This document shows positions 60,547 to 64,000 of a stretch of DNA of 64,000 bases, piece by piece. The notes beneath the pieces were generated by a model, which searched no databases, had not been told where the DNA came from, and saw only the letters and a list, made by a program, of their open reading frames with translations. Position 1 is the first letter of the stretch; the number at the start of each line of letters is the position of its first letter. Both the position numbers and the translations under genes were made by a program. This stretch comes from Bugula neritina (Eukaryota > Bryozoa > Gymnolaemata > Cheilostomatida > Bugulidae): the NCBI GenBank assembly GCA_964035545.1, contig OZ037773.1:8210751-8274750 (forward strand), read 5' to 3'.

Positions 60547-62008
60547 CAGAAACTAGACTTCAATGGCTTTTGTGACAATTTGAAACTTTTTAAACTTTAT
60601 AATTTTACAGCTTTCTTTATTGTTTACTTTGTAATATTTGATATTCCAAAGAGTAGTTCCCTATAAAACATATATTCCAATGTTGGTGATTTTGTTTTGG
60701 GTGTATGTTGAGTTTCATTTTTAAAGCTTTAATTTATAATTTGCTAACACTTTTGACCGTTTCAAGTTGACTGTTGAACCATTCAAAGTCACACAATTTG
60801 TGGTAGCACAACCCTTTTAAAATAACTATGAGTTTTGGTGTTTTAAGTGCTCTACTTGATTTCACAAAGTCCTCACATGTTCGCGCATGCATCTGTCCAG
60901 TCACAATAGTCGATGTGATTTGATGAGAATATTCCGTTGTAATTACTTTATCCCTTTCTGCTATATCTTTTCAGTTTGTATAGTCCTACAGCATAATTAT
61001 GTTTTGTGCATTCTATTCTGCTGTTAAATTCACTAAGTATTTATTATATTCTTACATATTGTAAATGTATATCCTAAAAGTGCATAATAAAATATATAAT
61101 TCCTTGTTGTTAAAAACTGCAATGAAGTTGAAATGTATTTTATAATTAAAAGTATAGAGCTTTAAGGGAAGTTAATATTAAAAACCACATAGTTGCAGTG
61201 GTTTCATTCCTCAAATTTTTCAAGTATGAAAGTTAGTCTTCTGCTAGTCATTGATTAGAAAACAGCTTCCCAGGTGAATACAACTTCCAAACTCAATTAA
61301 ATTAATATATCCAACACATACTGTATACTACTGCATGTTGCTCTGTTAATTGTAGTATAAACCAGAATTTATTAAACTCATTTAGCTGAATGGAGACATA
61401 TCAATTAAAATTACTCCTTAGTTAGCTATAGCTTTTGATAAATGATGTCTATTTAGTTTATCAACTGTCGGACCACCTGATGACTGAATTTCACATTAGA
61501 CTATGGCAATGAAACCTCATAGTTAGCTCAAAGTCTCTTGTTGTATTTTTTTAGCATTATTTTAATTTTATGTCCTTCAATTTATACTGTGATTGATGAC
61601 CTTGAATTAGAACTAAGTTAAAGTAGCTATTCCATTAATACTCGAATTAAATGTAGTCCGGGTAGACAACTCTCCTAACCAAACTTGAAATATTATAATC
61701 TATTGTGTTTTATGATCCTATGTACCAAAGCACTTACTTTGTATATTACTTTACTATTATTTATCGCAATCAATCCTTCACTTCTCTTTCAAGAGCAACT
61801 ATAGTTTGTGATAAATTAGTTGTATCACTTATAAGTCATGTATATTAAGCTCCTTTTACTGTATGTAATATCACGTCACATATAGTACTACAGGTTTACA
61901 GGGAAATAGTTTGCTGTACTTACCCCACATAGCTTGTATTTACTAGATCTACACATTCACTGAAGTAAACACACTTTACCATACAGTCTTAGCATCTCAC
62001 AGCCTGTG
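60547..62008. other. 3' UTR of the VOC gene and spacer to the galectin
   Basis: An AATAAA at 61086-61091, 540 bp after the stop, is the clearest poly(A) signal. No exon or RNA gene seen in the rest. The galectin promoter should lie near 61900, where I see no clear core element. Confidence 0.5.
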
Positions 62009-64000
62009 ATGGCTTTCTATGGAGCACTTGGTAGACATCCAGGTGGCCCTGCTCATTCTAGCCTGCAGGTAAATTGCTATACATAAATAACAACTTTACT
62101 TGAGTACTATTTAGTCAGACTAATACGAACTCTCTAATTGATATATTGTTTATATTTTGACACATTTACAAGTATTGCAACATTGACGTTTTTAACGCTG
62201 CATACCATCTGAGTGCATTTAGCATCATATATATGGCTAAAAACTGAGTTAAATAAATATGCTCACTCTATACACTTGGATTTTTTATAAATATCCTATT
62301 CAGGAGCAAAGTTTACCTAAGATGTTATTAAACTATATATTAGCTTAATTATTACATTATATTATTTATATCATATCACGCATCTGCAAATTATAACTTT
62401 CAAATAAAGATTTTGTGCAACAATTTACCCAGTTACAACCACAACTGTTTTCTTATACATACTCACTGCAGGCATCTACTGTACACATTCACTGTAGACA
62501 TCCACTGTACGTACTCACCATAGGCATTCACTGTACACATTCACTGTAGACATTAACTGTACGTACTCACCACAGACATTCACTGTAGACATCCACTGTA
62601 CATAACAAAATTGCATGATAGAAAATATAAATAGCAAATATTATCCTACTCCTTAGGGTACTTCATACGGACAGCAAGCCTACCCTGTGATTGGTGGACT
62701 CTGGCCAGGAAGGATGATGCGAATCACCGGGATGCCCACCCCAACTGCTAACAGGTTTGTGATTGGTCTACAGACTACAGACGACATTAGAAGAGCTGAC
62801 ATTATCTTCCATATGGATGTGCGGTTTCTATGGGGTGGGGACTCAATGGTGGTCTTACGAAACTCCAGGTTAGCAACCCCTTTTTATCTCCGTAAGAATT
62901 AAGGCTATATGTGTAGAAACTGCACTAACATAAATAAATTCAGTTTTACCTTTTGCAGTGTATGTTAAGTATACATACATGCAGAGTATACAAATTACAA
63001 AGAGTATATATACAAAGAACACATACATAGAATATATGCAGAGAGTATATAGTAGATAATACAAAGCATACATACAAAGAGCAGTGGCAGAAAAAGAGTG
63101 TAAAAGTTTGATGTTTGGTACTAACTATAGTTTGGAAAATACGTGATTCAAAATTAACATACTCAAAACTTCTGTTACTTTTTATGTAAAATGGCTTAAA
63201 AGTAATTATAATAGAAATTATTATTTCATTCTATGTTATGTAATGGGAAAAACAATATAATATGTCAATTTTGATGTTTTAAGACTTTAAATCTAATATT
63301 AACATAATTATATGTTATATTATTTATCATATAATATGTTGGTTTTGGAATAGCTATTTTCTTGTAAGAGCAGCTTATGCCTTCACAAAAAAAGATAAAT
63401 CCTCATTAAATGCAACATTAGCAGCTGCATGCTTCTTAAATGTTATATTTTTAGAAAATTGTGCATTAAGTCATTGCATTCTCAGGTACGGTTACTTTAG
63501 ACTGTGTTCTTTGATCTTTATGATACAGGATTAATGGAGAGTGGCTGATACCTGACAGATACACACCATTCTTTCCATTGCTACCTGGAGCTTACTTTGA
63601 GATCTTAATCTTTGTAGAAGCTCTCTGTATAAGAGTAAGTTATCTCCCCTGACTACAGGCTACATGGAAAGACCTGTATGAACTGGTGGAGTTATCTTAT
63701 TTTGTCAAAATGAGCTTTGTGGAACTATAAAGTTGTCTCCCAAGAACTTTATTTAGCTTCCATTGAATTCTTTATTTTTAAATTCGAAAAATATAGTATT
63801 TTTAGTACAACAATTGACCATTATACAGCCATTTTTTCATTTGTTTAAAAAATAGCCTTGGTGCATTTATGCCTGTTATAATTACAGGTGCTCGTCAACA
63901 ACCAGCCGTGGTTTGAGTACAGTCATGACAACCATGGCTACCCCCTGCACAGTATTACATGCCTCTGGATAGCAGGGGACGTGATGCTTCATCATGTACA
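62009..64000 (+). CDS. Galectin, 5' part (four exons, runs off the window)
   Basis: Beta-galactoside-binding-type lectin fold, usually cytosolic and secreted by a non-classical route. Exons: 62009-62068, 62657-62868, 63529-63634, 63888 to beyond 64000, all in phase. The start ATG (CTGTGATGG context) gives a short Gly/Pro N-terminal tail without a signal peptide, typical of galectins. Core strands: FVIGLQTTDD, ADIIFHMDVRF, DSMVVLRNSRINGEW, PGAYFEILIFVEALCIRVLV and PLHSITCLWIAGDV. The carbohydrate-site residues deviate: H-N-R is H-D-R (FHMDVR), and WGxExR is WLIPDR, so Glu is lost and Arg kept. One domain is seen so far; a tandem-repeat galectin could continue to the right. Sugar specificity is probably altered or lost, which is inference. 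Confidence 0.88.
62455..62600. repeat. ACTGTAGACATCCACTGTAC-type repeat (galectin intron 1)
   Basis: About five imperfect copies of a 20-30-bp unit with CACTGTACGTACTCACC; intronic, ending about 55 bp before the exon-2 acceptor. Confidence 0.85.

Overview
The window is nuclear DNA of an invertebrate animal. It is AT-rich and intron-dense with GT-AG splicing, has no operons, and carries tRNA-derived SINEs and very many short tandem repeats. The gene set (Na+/Ca2+ exchanger, lamin B receptor-type sterol reductase, caspase, galectin) is metazoan. The sequence does not let me name the phylum; a marine invertebrate such as a lophotrochozoan is a guess.

Layout. A terminal exon of an unrecognised upstream + gene lies at 59-214, followed by about 5.4 kb of repeat-rich intergenic DNA. 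A complete 19-exon SLC8-type Na+/Ca2+ exchanger (+, 5689-22713, 913 aa) follows. Tail-to-tail with it is mitochondrial D-lactate dehydrogenase LDHD (-, 30656-24505, 12 exons, 519 aa with the shortest splice choice). Next is a lamin B receptor/C14-sterol reductase with an RS-rich N-terminus but no Tudor domain (-, 38452-32208, 9 exons, 524 aa). Then comes a 2.1-kb fold-back element (39574-41656) inserted in a SINE. After it lies an ankyrin-repeat/caspase fusion (-, 46756-42550, 933 aa), with a head-to-head fragment on the + strand that resembles its N-terminal region. Last are a predicted secreted protein with two glyoxalase-like VOC domains (+, 52312-60546, 496 aa) and the first four exons of a galectin (+, 62009 to the window end). 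All multi-exon models keep phase across every junction, which is the main support for them. The genes have unrelated functions and I see no pathway linking them.

Most striking observation. Tandem repeats in this window repeatedly include the splice sites themselves. In LDHD a 30-bp unit made of the exon end plus the 5' splice site is repeated about 20 times, giving 19 GT donors that are all in the same reading frame. The next LDHD exon upstream has a second donor-bearing array with 13 GTGAGT sites. The exchanger gene has a four-fold repeated acceptor, a duplicated acceptor, two donor-derived arrays, and an 82-bp duplication of an exon end encoding part of the ion-binding alpha-2 repeat. The VOC gene has a three-fold repeated acceptor. 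This looks like a recurrent process, splice-site-seeded minisatellites, with consequences for isoform diversity and intron evolution. I infer this from sequence only; transcript data would decide whether the extra sites are used.
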